Made by a program: the position numbers and the translations under genes
Assembly (NCBI GenBank): GCA_028819255.1
Contig: JAPPMB010000139.1
Location: 1 to 57,775 of the forward strand
Direction of reading: 5' to 3'
DNA from: Bryobacterales bacterium
GTDB taxonomy: Bacteria; Acidobacteriota; Terriglobia; Bryobacterales; UBA6623
DNA: 57,775 nucleotides
The notes under the pieces: model-generated
The model's input: the letters and a program-made list of their open reading frames with translations, nothing else
What the model was told of the DNA's origin: nothing
The model's database searches: none
Part shown: positions 38,268-46,796 of the stretch, one piece after another
How positions within the stretch are numbered: the first letter of the stretch is position 1
Layout: each line of letters opens with the position of its first letter

Positions 38268-40060
38268 CCGACCCGCTCAAGGATCATGCTCGAGCCGGCG
38301 GATTCGCGGGCGCGCCATCCATTGGGCACGTGCACGCTCGCGAAACGCGGCTCCCCGGAGGCTGCTTCCAGGTCCGGGTGGTCGGCTCCCGATGTCCTGC
38401 CCACGGCCTGGACACGCGCCGTGACCGCCTGAGTGCGGCGATCCCTGTGCCGGTAGCCGTAGCGCCGCTCATGAACCTCGTCAAACTTCGGAACACGTTC
38501 TTCCGGAACATTGATCTCGTACGACTGGCCCTCGTAACGCATGTCGACTGTGCGGATCAGCTCGATGTCTGCGAAGCCCTGCTCGAGCATGTCCCTTCGG
38601 GCCCTGCGCTCCAGCCGGTCGAACGCCTCCTGGGAATCCCCGTCAAGCACGCTGGCCGAGTAGTCCCGCACACAGTCGGCAACGAGCATGCCAAGGGCCG
38701 AGAGCACGCCCGCGTGAGCCGGCACGACGACACGAGGTATCTCCAGGTTCTCGGCGAGCTGGCAGGCGTGCAGGGCTCCCGCGCCTCCGAAGCAGATCAT
38801 CGCGTAGTCGCGCGGACTGTGGCCGCGCTCCACCGACACCCCGCGAATGGCGCGCTCCATCTTTGCGTTCGCGGCCCGCACGATGGCCCTTGCCAGCTCC
38901 TCGCTTGTGATCCCCGCCTTGCGGGCGGCCCTCGCCGCGACTTCGCGTGTGCGGTCGGCGTCCAGACGGATGGTTCCTTGGAGGAACGACGCCGTGTCGA
39001 TGCGGCCCAGCAGCAGATTGGCGTCCGTCACCGTCAGCTGCTCGCCCGTCCCGTAGCAAACCGGACCCGGTTCCGCACCGGCCGACCGAGGCCCCACGCG
39101 CAACGCCGAAGCCTCGTCGAAGTAGGCCACCGAACCTCCCCCGGCCCCGATGCTCTCGATGTCGAGCATCGGTATCCGGACCGGCAGGCCCGCCGCACTG
39201 CCCTCGGTCGTATGGCGCAGCGAGCCGTCGTACAGGGAGACGTCCGTAGATGTGCCCCCCATGTCGAAGCTGATGAATCGTTCGATTCCCAGCTGCTTGG
39301 CGATCGCGGCCGAGCCGACCAGGCCCCCGGCAGGTCCGGAAAGGACGGTGCGGACCGCTTGTTCAGACGCCTCCTCGGCGGAGATCGAGCCGCCGTTGGA
39401 CTGGAAGATCCGCAGCGGCCGACCCGTCAGGCCCGCCTGCAGAGTGGCGACGTAGCGCCGCATGAGCGGCGAGACGTAGGCGTTGACCACGGTTGTCGCG
39501 GCCCTCTCGTACTCGCGGTGCTCGGGGAGGATCTCGCTCGACAGGGACACGGAGAAGCCCGCGGCCCGCAGCGCGCGGCCGACCTTGCTTTCGTGAGCCG
39601 GATTTGCGTAGCTGTGCAGGAGGCATACCGCCACCGACTCCACGTCCCCGAGACGCCTTGCAAGCTCCTCGGCTTGGCCGTCGGCGAGCTCCCGCAGAAC
39701 GGTGCCGTCGTAGAGCGTTCTCTCGGGGATGCCGTGCTTGTCTCCGGGAAGGATCAGACCCTGCCGCGGAACGGGGCACCAGTCGTAAAGCGAAGTCCGA
39801 TTCTGGCGTGCCAGATCTAGCAGGTCCTCGAAGCCCTTGGTGGTGACGAAGGCCGTGCGGGCGCCGTTCCGCTGCAGCAGTGTGTTGGTGGCCACCGTCG
39901 AGCCGTGCACAACCTCTCCCGCGGGGAGGCGGCCCAGTCCCTCGAGGACGGCCCGCACGGGGTTGCGCGGGGTGGACCGGATTTTCAGGCCGCGCAGGCG
40001 GGATCCGTCCCAGACCACAAAGTCCGTGAAGGTCCCGCCGCTGTCGACCGCGATGCGCAT
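38264..40060 (-). CDS. hyuA: Hydantoinase/oxoprolinase subunit A, stand-alone
   Basis: 598 aa from ATG at 40058-40060. N-terminus MRIAVDSGGTFTDFVVWDG and FISFDMGGTSTDVSLYDG are the two nucleotide-binding loops of the ASKHA fold; IESIGAGGGSVAYFD and GPVCYGTGEQLTVTDANLLLGR are further family motifs. HyuA acts with HyuB to cleave hydantoins or oxoproline-like rings with ATP. No hyuB is present within the window. The protein is about 70-100 residues shorter than usual: it stops in AGSSMILERVG where family members continue with a TTVVPP-type tail. It may be trimmed by mutation of its end. Confidence 0.85.
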   Translation of the reverse strand: MRIAVDSGGTFTDFVVWDGSRLRGLKIRSTPRNPVRAVLEGLGRLPAGEVVHGSTVATNTLLQRNGARTAFVTTKGFEDLLDLARQNRTSLYDWCPVPRQGLILPGDKHGIPERTLYDGTVLRELADGQAEELARRLGDVESVAVCLLHSYANPAHESKVGRALRAAGFSVSLSSEILPEHREYERAATTVVNAYVSPLMRRYVATLQAGLTGRPLRIFQSNGGSISAEEASEQAVRTVLSGPAGGLVGSAAIAKQLGIERFISFDMGGTSTDVSLYDGSLRHTTEGSAAGLPVRIPMLDIESIGAGGGSVAYFDEASALRVGPRSAGAEPGPVCYGTGEQLTVTDANLLLGRIDTASFLQGTIRLDADRTREVAARAARKAGITSEELARAIVRAANAKMERAIRGVSVERGHSPRDYAMICFGGAGALHACQLAENLEIPRVVVPAHAGVLSALGMLVADCVRDYSASVLDGDSQEAFDRLERRARRDMLEQGFADIELIRTVDMRYEGQSYEINVPEERVPKFDEVHERRYGYRHRDRRTQAVTARVQAVGRTSGADHPDLEAASGEPRFASVHVPNGWRARESAGSSMILERVG

Positions 40061-40145
40061 GGATCCCGTGCTTGGCGGCCGAGCGCCAGACCTCGATGCT
40101 CCAGTGTAGGTCGAGACGGAACGGCGTTGCGAAACCCGATCGCGG

Positions 40146-40568
40146 CTAGTGCGAGCCGCCGCACGCCGCGCTGCCTCCCTTCGCGCAGGACGAGCGGACC
40201 AGGTCCTCCAGCACCTGCGTGTCGATGTCGGCCAGACGCCTGATGTAGAGGCATCCCTTGCCTCGCCTGTGCCTGCCCAGGGCGGCCAGGGCCTCCTTCT
40301 GCGTATCAAGGTCCACCATCAGGTAGACCGTCAGGGCGCGCTTGCGCGGGGAGAACCCGGCGCGAAACCACGTGCCGGTCCTCCCGCTCGCATAGCGATA
40401 GTCGTAGCTTCCGAAGCCGACGATGCTCTCGCCCCACATGCGCGGCTCGCCCGCTTCTCCCATCATTTCGGCCAGCGCGTAGCAGTCGGTGCGACGGGCC
40501 TCGTCCGGAATCGCGTCGAGAAAATCGGTGACGCTGGCCGGCGTGGGCCTAGTCTTGAGTTGGGCCAT
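40146..40568 (-). CDS. DUF1801 protein (YdhG-like fold)
   Basis: 140 aa. Starts MAQLKTRPTPASVTDFLDAI and has FGSYDYRYASGRTGTWFRAGF then RKALTVYLM-type strands, and the closing KGCLYIRRLADIDTQVLEDLV, all typical of DUF1801. Function of the family is unknown; structures show a small alpha/beta domain. The C-terminal tail SSCAKGGSAACGGSH has two Cys and a His, which may bind metal. A GACAAT box lies six bases before the start on the minus strand. Confidence 0.85.
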   Translation of the reverse strand: MAQLKTRPTPASVTDFLDAIPDEARRTDCYALAEMMGEAGEPRMWGESIVGFGSYDYRYASGRTGTWFRAGFSPRKRALTVYLMVDLDTQKEALAALGRHRRGKGCLYIRRLADIDTQVLEDLVRSSCAKGGSAACGGSH

Positions 40569-40574
40569 GGTTTC

Positions 40575-40580
40575 ATTGTC
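40575..40580 (-). promoter_or_regulatory. Candidate -10 box for DUF1801 gene, leaderless
   Basis: GACAAT on the minus strand ends six bases before the ATG at 40568. Confidence 0.4.
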
Positions 40581-40657
40581 GCCCGCCCTTCCCTGCCGCG
40601 TGGGTAACTACGGCGGCCCGGCTCGCGCCAACTTAGATTGACGCTCCCGTTCCCGTC

Positions 40658-43477
40658 ATGACGGACAGGACGATTTCCCACTACCGCATCCTGGAGCCTT
40701 TGGGTGAAGGCGGCATGGGCGTGGTGTACAAAGCCGAGGACACGCGGCTGAAGCGCACAGTGGCGCTCAAGTTCCTGTCCAGGGATGTCACCGGGACGGG
40801 CGATCACGGCCAGCGGTTCCTGCGCGAGGCTCGGGCTGCGGCCGCACTCGACCATCCCAACATCTGCACTCTCTACGAGATCGTCGAGAAGGACGGCGAG
40901 ACTTTCCTTGCAATGGCGTTTCTCGAGGGCCAGCCCCTGGATGAACGGATCCACCAGGGACCGCTGCCGCTGAATACGGTCTACGAGATCGCAAGGCAGG
41001 CGGCCGAGGGGCTGGCCGCGGCGCACGACTCCGGTGTGGTCCACCGCGACATCAAGTCGTCGAACATCATGATCAGCGAGGACCGGGAGGGCCGGCCGCT
41101 AGCGAAGCTGATGGACTTCGGGCTGGCACAGGTCGCCGGGGCCTCGAAGCTCACGAAGGTCGAGACCCGCATGGGCACCGTGGCCTACATGTCGCCCGAG
41201 CAGTCGCTGGGCGAGGAGGTCGGTCCGCGGAGCGACCTGTGGTCCCTGGGTGTCGTGATCTACGAGATGGTGGCGGGCGACCTGCCGTTCAAGGGCCACT
41301 ACGACCAGGCAGTTCTGTATTCGATCCTCAACGAAGAGCCGATTCCCCTTACCTCCCTGAGGTCGCGCGTTCCGTTGGAGCTCGAGTGGATCATCGAGAA
41401 GTGCCTCGCAAAGGAACAGACGGAGCGCTACAAGGAAGCGCGGGAGCTGGTGGCCGATCTGGAACTGCTGAAGCGTCGGGCGGCGAGCGGGCGCACGTCC
41501 GTCCAAGTCCTCGAGAGGCCTGCCTCTGCCGAGCCCGGTAGTCTCCCCGGAGAGTCCAGAGGAGGTCTCCCGGGACCGGTCCCGGGTGCCGCCGACTCGT
41601 CCGATGCCGCCGCCGGGCCGCCGCTGGCGCAGACCGTGGCTGCCTGGCTGTCTGCGGGCCTGTTCCGAAGGCTGGCCGTCCCCGCGGCCGTGATTCTGGC
41701 ATTCGTGATCGGATTGCTCGTGCCCGGTGGGAACGAGGGGGAGCCGCAGCCGCTGCGCCGCTTCACGCTCCGACCGATCGAAGCCACGCAGGGCGGGGGA
41801 ATCGTCCGGCACCTCGCCATTGCCCCCAACGGACAGGCGATCGCCTACAGCACCTCCGGGACCGAGGGCGGCCTCTGGATCCAGCCGCTCGATCGGCTGG
41901 ACCCGTACCGCGTCGACGGGACGGAGAGTGCCCGCGACGTGTTCTGGTCTCCCGACAGCGACTTCATCGGCTTCACGTCCACCAAGGGGATTGGCAAGGT
42001 CGCGTTGCGCGGCTCGACGGTGACGATGCTGGTCGACGATGAGTGGCTGGCATATGCGAGCGCGGCCTGGAGCCCCGACGGCCAGTCCATCTACTACAAC
42101 CTCCTTGGGGGCAGGATGATGGTGGTTTCCGCGCTGGGAGGTATTCCCCGGCCCCTCTTCGGAACGGCACGGCGCCGCCGGTCACTGATCGAGAGTGTCT
42201 CCCTGATCGGCCTCTCGAATGGAGAGCACCTGCTGCTCTATTCCGAGCGGACGCTCGAAGGGGATTGCGTCATGGTTCGCCGGCTGTCGGGGGACCAGGC
42301 GGGCGAGCCCGTCCATGTCGTCAATGGCGACTCGCCGGTCTATTCCGGGACCGGGCACATTCTGTTCCGCCCGTCGGCGATGACATCGGCGCTGTGGGCG
42401 GTGCCGTTCTCCCCGGAGGATGCGACGACCGAGGGTGAGCCGTTCGCGATCGCCCAGAACGGAAGCGATCCGTCGGTATCCACTGACGGCACCCTTGTCT
42501 ACCTTCACACTCCGAACACCAGGCAGATGCGCCTGTCCTGGTACGACCGCGCGGGGGAGGCCGTCGGGTCGATCGGCCGGCCCCAGGAGTGGATTCTCGG
42601 CCCCCGCGTGTCGCCGGCCGGGGACAGCGTCCTCGTGGCCGGCGGCACCGGGCGTGACTTCGACCTGTGGGTGCATCAGTCAGGCCGCGAGGTCATCAAT
42701 CGGCTGACATTCGACGATCTCATGGAGGTTGGTGCGATTTGGGCGCCGGACGGCCGGGGCGTGGCGCTCACCCAGCGCGGCTCTCCGGATCTCAAGATGC
42801 TCACCGTCGGCGACGGGAGCCCTGCGCAGACCCTCTACTCCAGCGCGGCGGGACCGGTTGAGCCGCTCGACTGGTCTCGAGACGGGCGCTTCATCCTGGT
42901 TCAGAAGCGCTCGTCTCCGAGCTCCGACCGCACGGGACAGGGAAGACCGATTGCGGGACTGACGAAGGCGGGTTCGGAAGGCGGCGATTTCTCCCCCATC
43001 ACGTCCATCGGCTACCTCGAGCGTTCCGGTGACGCCTGGGAATTGCACGAGTTCATTCCGGAGGGACCATTCGTCGTGGACGACGCGGTCTTTTCTCCGG
43101 ATGGGCGCTACGTCGCCTACGAGAGCAACGAGTCAGGCGCATTCGAGGTTTTTGTGAGGCCTTTTCCAGCGGGCAACCAGCGGTGGCAGATCACAACCGA
43201 GGGCGGACGGCTGCCACGGTGGGGCGTCGACGGCGAATTCCTGTACTTCCTGCACGACGACACTCTGTTCGAAGTTCCGATTGACACCGTGGACGGCTTT
43301 GGCGCCGCCGAGCCTCTGCGGCTGTTTTCCCGGGACAGCCTCATGGGAATGCGACGGAGCCCAACCTATGATGTGGGGCCCGGCAATCGGTTTGCGCTAG
43401 CAGCACGCGTTCAGGATTCGGAGCCGCCCGGAATCCGCATCGTGCTGAACTGGCTTTCCGAGTTCCGGAATCCCTGA
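40658..43477 (+). CDS. Membrane Ser/Thr protein kinase with extracytoplasmic TolB/PD40-type propeller
   Basis: 939 aa. Kinase domain 9-275: P-loop LGEGGMGVVY (15-24), Lys38 (VALKFL), HRDIKSSN (128-135), DFGLAQ (about 154) and YMSPEQSLGEEVGPRSDLWSLG. A linker rich in Pro/Ala leads to a membrane helix (LAVPAAVILAFVIGLLV, about 344-360). After it come propeller repeats such as YSTSGTEGGLWIQPL, WSPDSDFIGFTSTKG, FSPDGRYVAYESNESG and WGVDGEFLYFLHDD. This layout, cytoplasmic kinase plus outside sensor, is very common in Acidobacteriota. It would sense an unknown signal and phosphorylate unknown proteins. TAGATT at 40634 is a possible promoter box. Confidence 0.93.
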   Translation: MTDRTISHYRILEPLGEGGMGVVYKAEDTRLKRTVALKFLSRDVTGTGDHGQRFLREARAAAALDHPNICTLYEIVEKDGETFLAMAFLEGQPLDERIHQGPLPLNTVYEIARQAAEGLAAAHDSGVVHRDIKSSNIMISEDREGRPLAKLMDFGLAQVAGASKLTKVETRMGTVAYMSPEQSLGEEVGPRSDLWSLGVVIYEMVAGDLPFKGHYDQAVLYSILNEEPIPLTSLRSRVPLELEWIIEKCLAKEQTERYKEARELVADLELLKRRAASGRTSVQVLERPASAEPGSLPGESRGGLPGPVPGAADSSDAAAGPPLAQTVAAWLSAGLFRRLAVPAAVILAFVIGLLVPGGNEGEPQPLRRFTLRPIEATQGGGIVRHLAIAPNGQAIAYSTSGTEGGLWIQPLDRLDPYRVDGTESARDVFWSPDSDFIGFTSTKGIGKVALRGSTVTMLVDDEWLAYASAAWSPDGQSIYYNLLGGRMMVVSALGGIPRPLFGTARRRRSLIESVSLIGLSNGEHLLLYSERTLEGDCVMVRRLSGDQAGEPVHVVNGDSPVYSGTGHILFRPSAMTSALWAVPFSPEDATTEGEPFAIAQNGSDPSVSTDGTLVYLHTPNTRQMRLSWYDRAGEAVGSIGRPQEWILGPRVSPAGDSVLVAGGTGRDFDLWVHQSGREVINRLTFDDLMEVGAIWAPDGRGVALTQRGSPDLKMLTVGDGSPAQTLYSSAAGPVEPLDWSRDGRFILVQKRSSPSSDRTGQGRPIAGLTKAGSEGGDFSPITSIGYLERSGDAWELHEFIPEGPFVVDDAVFSPDGRYVAYESNESGAFEVFVRPFPAGNQRWQITTEGGRLPRWGVDGEFLYFLHDDTLFEVPIDTVDGFGAAEPLRLFSRDSLMGMRRSPTYDVGPGNRFALAARVQDSEPPGIRIVLNWLSEFRNP

Positions 43478-43498
43478 GCGCCGCCCGGAGGGCGCGGG

Positions 43499-44197
43499 TC
43501 AGTCCACCTTCAGCGCACCGCTGCCGGAGGAGCCGCCGGGATCGATCCGGATGGGGATCGGGTCCCCAAGGTGGTGCGGCTGCGTGTTCAGCAGGTTGAT
43601 GTCCAGCAGCGCCTTCAAGCGGGCTCCGGACTCCCGCAGGTACGAGGTGTAGATCTCTCGTTCGGGCGGGTTCTCCGCGCAGTAGGCGATCACGTCGAGG
43701 CCGAAGTGCGTTCCGATGTACACGGCGCGTGCGGCGTGGAACCGCTGGGTCACGACAATGAACGAGCGCTGGCCCATGACCTTGTCCGCTCGCACAATCG
43801 AGTCCAGTGTCCTGAATCCGGCACGGTCCTCGGTGATGGAGTCGGCCGGGACGGCCCGTTCGACGAGGTCCTGCCTCATCTGCACGGGCTCGTTGTAGTA
43901 GCGGCTCGGATTCGAGCCGCTCACGATGATGTGGCCGATCTTTCCTGCATGAAAGAGCGCGGCCGCGGCCTCAATCCGCGCGGAGTAGAACGCATTCATT
44001 CCACCGCTCGTCCTGCGTGCGGTCCCGAGCACCAGGCCCACGTCGCGCCGGGGCAGGGACGCCATATCCTCGTACAGGCGGGCCTGTACCGTTCTCTCAA
44101 CGTACATGCTCACGGCCCATAGAGTGATCGCCATCGCGACCGCGGCGCCGCCGACGATGCAGGTCGCGATCAGGGTCGTGCGGCTGGGACGTCGCAT
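43499..44197 (-). CDS. sanA: DUF218 membrane protein, SanA-like
   Basis: 232 aa with one N-terminal helix (LIATCIVGGAAVAMAITLWAV). DUF218 domain: DVGLVLGTARRTSGGMNAFY, IGHIIVSGSNPSRYYNEPV, MRQDLVERAVPADSI and FIVVTQRFHAARAVYIG. SanA/YdcF proteins of Gram-negatives affect envelope barrier function and vancomycin resistance; the mechanism is unclear. Convergent with the kinase gene and divergent from the sulfatase gene. GACAAT on the minus strand at 44248-44253 may be its promoter, giving a leader of about 45 bases. Confidence 0.85.
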   Translation of the reverse strand: MRRPSRTTLIATCIVGGAAVAMAITLWAVSMYVERTVQARLYEDMASLPRRDVGLVLGTARRTSGGMNAFYSARIEAAAALFHAGKIGHIIVSGSNPSRYYNEPVQMRQDLVERAVPADSITEDRAGFRTLDSIVRADKVMGQRSFIVVTQRFHAARAVYIGTHFGLDVIAYCAENPPEREIYTSYLRESGARLKALLDINLLNTQPHHLGDPIPIRIDPGGSSGSGALKVD

Positions 44198-44276
44198 TCG
44201 AGGGACTTTCCGCGCCCGAGCGGGGGGGACATGCCAGTCCCACGGTCATTGTCGCAAATGGGCGGGACGCCAACTG

Positions 44277-44282
44277 TAGAAT
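44277..44282 (+). promoter_or_regulatory. Candidate -10 box for sulfatase gene, leaderless
   Basis: TAGAAT ends six bases before the ATG at 44289. No ribosome site fits between them. Confidence 0.45.
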
Positions 44283-44288
44283 CGTCCC

Positions 44289-45728
44289 ATGCGACCATTG
44301 ATTGCCGTTGCAGCTGCATGTCTGGCAGCCGGCTGCGCGAACCCTCCCGGCGGGGATTCCGCTCCAGCGCCCCCGAATTTCGTGATTCTTCTCGTCGACG
44401 ACCTCGGCTGGACCGATCTCGGGTGCTACGGAAGCGACTTCTACGAGACCCCGAACATCGACCGGCTGGCAGCCGACGGCGTGAGGTTCACCCACGGGTA
44501 CGCCGCCTGCACGGTGTGCTCCCCGACGCGCGCGGCGCTGCTGACCGGGCTCTATCCCGGCCGCACCAACGTGACGGACTGGATCCCCGGCCACCGCCGG
44601 CCGTTCGCGAAGCTGAAGCCCCCCGACTGGACGATGCAGCTCGAGCATCGCCACACAACCCTGGCCGAGGCCCTGCAGTCGCAGGGCTACCGCACGGCGC
44701 ACGTCGGGAAGTGGCACCTCATGCCGCGGCTCGACACGGAAGCCATGATGGAGTACACCCCGGACCGGCACGGCTTCGAAATCAACATCGCGGGCAACGA
44801 GTGGGGCGCTCCCGGCAGCTATCACCACCCGTACGCCCGCGACGACAGGCGGGTCTATCCCCTGCCGGATGGAGGGGCCGACGGAGACTACCTGACCGAC
44901 AGGCTCACCGACGAGGCCCTGCGAATCATCGAGCAGTTCCAGGCGGAGCCCTTCCTGCTGTACTTCCCGTACTACACGGTGCACACGCCCATTCAGCCGA
45001 AGGCGGAGGACCTTGCGCGATTCCAGGATCGCGCGGACCCGGGCAAGCGGCACCGCAACCCCGCCTACGCCGGCATGCTCGCCGCACTCGACCGCAGCGT
45101 GGGAAGAGTCCGAACCAAGCTCGCCGAACTCGGACTGGCCGAGAACACGGTCATCGTCTTCACCGGCGACAACGGGGGCCTCGACCGTACGGGTCCGGAC
45201 GGGCGATTGGGAAGCCCGACCGAGAACGAGCCCCTCCGGGCGGGCAAGGGGTCGCCGTATGAAGGCGGTGTCCGAACGCCGACCATCTACCTGTGGCCGA
45301 GCGTGACGCCCTCCGGCGCCGTCAGTGACGAGCCGGTGGTCACCATCGACATCTATCCCACGGTGCTGGAAATCGCGGGAGTGAGCGGAGATCCGGGTCA
45401 CAACGAGCTGGTCGACGGGCTGAGCCTGGCGGGCATCCTCCGGGATCCGAACGCCGAACTGGGCAGGGACGCGCTCTTCTGGCACTACCCCCACTATCAC
45501 AACGGCGGATCCACCCCGCACTCGGCGATCCGGGAGGGAGACTGGAGGCTGGTGCACTTCTACGAGGACGGCCGGCGCGAACTGTACAACCTCGCAAACG
45601 ACGTTGGGGAGTCGCGGGACCTCGCCGGCGACATGCCGGACAAGGCGGACGAGCTGCTCGCCAGGCTGGACGCGTGGAGGGCCGAGGTGGGCGCCCAGGA
45701 GCCGGCGCCCAATCCCGACGCCAGGTGA
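44289..45728 (+). CDS. Type I sulfatase, probable lipoprotein
   Basis: 479 aa. Signal MRPLIAVAAACLAAGCAN with lipobox Cys16. Sulfatase core: NFVILLVDDLGWTDLGCYG (calcium Asp37, Asp38), then CTVCSPTRAALLTGLYPGR, where Cys77 of CSPTR is the residue converted to formylglycine. Further motifs are RTAHVGKWHL, HTPIQP, VFTGDNGG and KGSPYEGGVRTP. Close to arylsulfatase/N-acetylgalactosamine-sulfatase types; the exact sulfate ester is unknown. The Cys-type site needs a formylglycine-generating enzyme or anaerobic maturase elsewhere in the genome. Sulfated polysaccharides are common in marine settings. Confidence 0.93.
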   Translation: MRPLIAVAAACLAAGCANPPGGDSAPAPPNFVILLVDDLGWTDLGCYGSDFYETPNIDRLAADGVRFTHGYAACTVCSPTRAALLTGLYPGRTNVTDWIPGHRRPFAKLKPPDWTMQLEHRHTTLAEALQSQGYRTAHVGKWHLMPRLDTEAMMEYTPDRHGFEINIAGNEWGAPGSYHHPYARDDRRVYPLPDGGADGDYLTDRLTDEALRIIEQFQAEPFLLYFPYYTVHTPIQPKAEDLARFQDRADPGKRHRNPAYAGMLAALDRSVGRVRTKLAELGLAENTVIVFTGDNGGLDRTGPDGRLGSPTENEPLRAGKGSPYEGGVRTPTIYLWPSVTPSGAVSDEPVVTIDIYPTVLEIAGVSGDPGHNELVDGLSLAGILRDPNAELGRDALFWHYPHYHNGGSTPHSAIREGDWRLVHFYEDGRRELYNLANDVGESRDLAGDMPDKADELLARLDAWRAEVGAQEPAPNPDAR

Positions 45729-45743
45729 CTCGCGCCAACCGGG

Positions 45744-46796
45744 TCAGCGGCTGTGGATGCGCACGTGTTTCCTGGTGATGTCGGCGAGAGTGACCGTACC
45801 CACCTGGGCCATGTCGCGGGCCAGCTCCGTCTGCAGCATTTCCACGACCTTCCTGACTCCGGCGGCGCCGTAGGCAGCCAGCCCCCATAGCGCGGGGCGG
45901 CAGACCAGCGCGGCAGTTGCGCCGAGAGCCAGGGCCTTGAGGACGTCGCTGCCCCTGCGAATGCCGCCGTCCGCGAGCACAGGGATGCGCCCGGCCACGG
46001 CGTCGGAGATCGCGGGCAGGACAGCGAGAGGTTCGGCGGCACCGGCCGCCCGGCCGGATCCGTGTGTGGAGACCACGACGGCGGCGACGCCGCGGTCCAC
46101 CGCGGCAGTCGCGTCCGCAGGACTCATGATGCCCTTGAGCACGAGCGGCATTGCAGCGCTACGGGCCAGCAGTTCAATGTCATCCCATCCGTATGCTGCG
46201 GCGCTGTCTCCGGAAGGTTCGTTGGCGACGGTCAGGCAGGCGGCACTGCAGCCCGCGCCGGCGGCCTCCTGCAAGCGCGCGGCCACAGCGCCGAAGTCGC
46301 CGTCGGGGTAGACCTGCCGCCAGGCCCCGGGGGCCAGGGGCAGAGTTTCTTCCAGCGGTGCGCCGCTGCGTTCGGCCGTTACGAGCGTCGCCTTGGCCGC
46401 GGCGGCACCCTGTGCCGTCTCGCGCTCGCCTCCGGCGTGAATCTCATCCTGGTGCGATGCGGGACCGACGAGGATCGGCGCGAACATCTCCTGCCCCAGG
46501 AGGTTGAGCGAGAGATCGAGTTCCAGCGCGCTGACGAGCAGGCGCGGTCGAAAGGTGATTCGCTCGAGGATGCCACGGTCGCCGTCGGCAATCCTGGCAA
46601 AGGCGTTCTCACTCAGGGCCCGCCGCGCCATGTCCTCGAATTCGGGGACGTTCGCGAATTCGTCGAGGGGTGTCGTTCGCCCGCGCGGCTCGCCGGCCGT
46701 CCGCGGACCGCGCTGCGCCCGCAGCCAAGGCGATGCAGCAAGCCAGCCCGCGAAGCACGAAAGGGCGTGGCGTCTGCTCAGAGGAAATGCGCTCAC
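45744..46796 (-). CDS. FMN-dependent alpha-hydroxy acid dehydrogenase homologue, Tat-exported, divergent active site
   Basis: 350 aa with GTG start at 46794-46796 that overlaps the TGA of the upstream gene (GTGA), so coupled. Tat-type signal LSRRHALSCFAGWLAASPWL. TIM barrel of the lactate/glycolate oxidase family: FAPILVGPASHQDEIH, WRQVYPDGD, LVLKGIMSPADA, and RIPVLADGGIRRGSDVLKALALGA (FMN phosphate site). The catalytic region reads VVVSTHGSGRAAGAAEPL instead of the usual SNHGGRQLD: the His is kept, but Asn is replaced and one residue is added before Arg. Activity is uncertain. Either a new substrate or a regulatory partner of the next protein. Confidence 0.82.
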   Translation of the reverse strand: MSAFPLSRRHALSCFAGWLAASPWLRAQRGPRTAGEPRGRTTPLDEFANVPEFEDMARRALSENAFARIADGDRGILERITFRPRLLVSALELDLSLNLLGQEMFAPILVGPASHQDEIHAGGERETAQGAAAAKATLVTAERSGAPLEETLPLAPGAWRQVYPDGDFGAVAARLQEAAGAGCSAACLTVANEPSGDSAAAYGWDDIELLARSAAMPLVLKGIMSPADATAAVDRGVAAVVVSTHGSGRAAGAAEPLAVLPAISDAVAGRIPVLADGGIRRGSDVLKALALGATAALVCRPALWGLAAYGAAGVRKVVEMLQTELARDMAQVGTVTLADITRKHVRIHSR

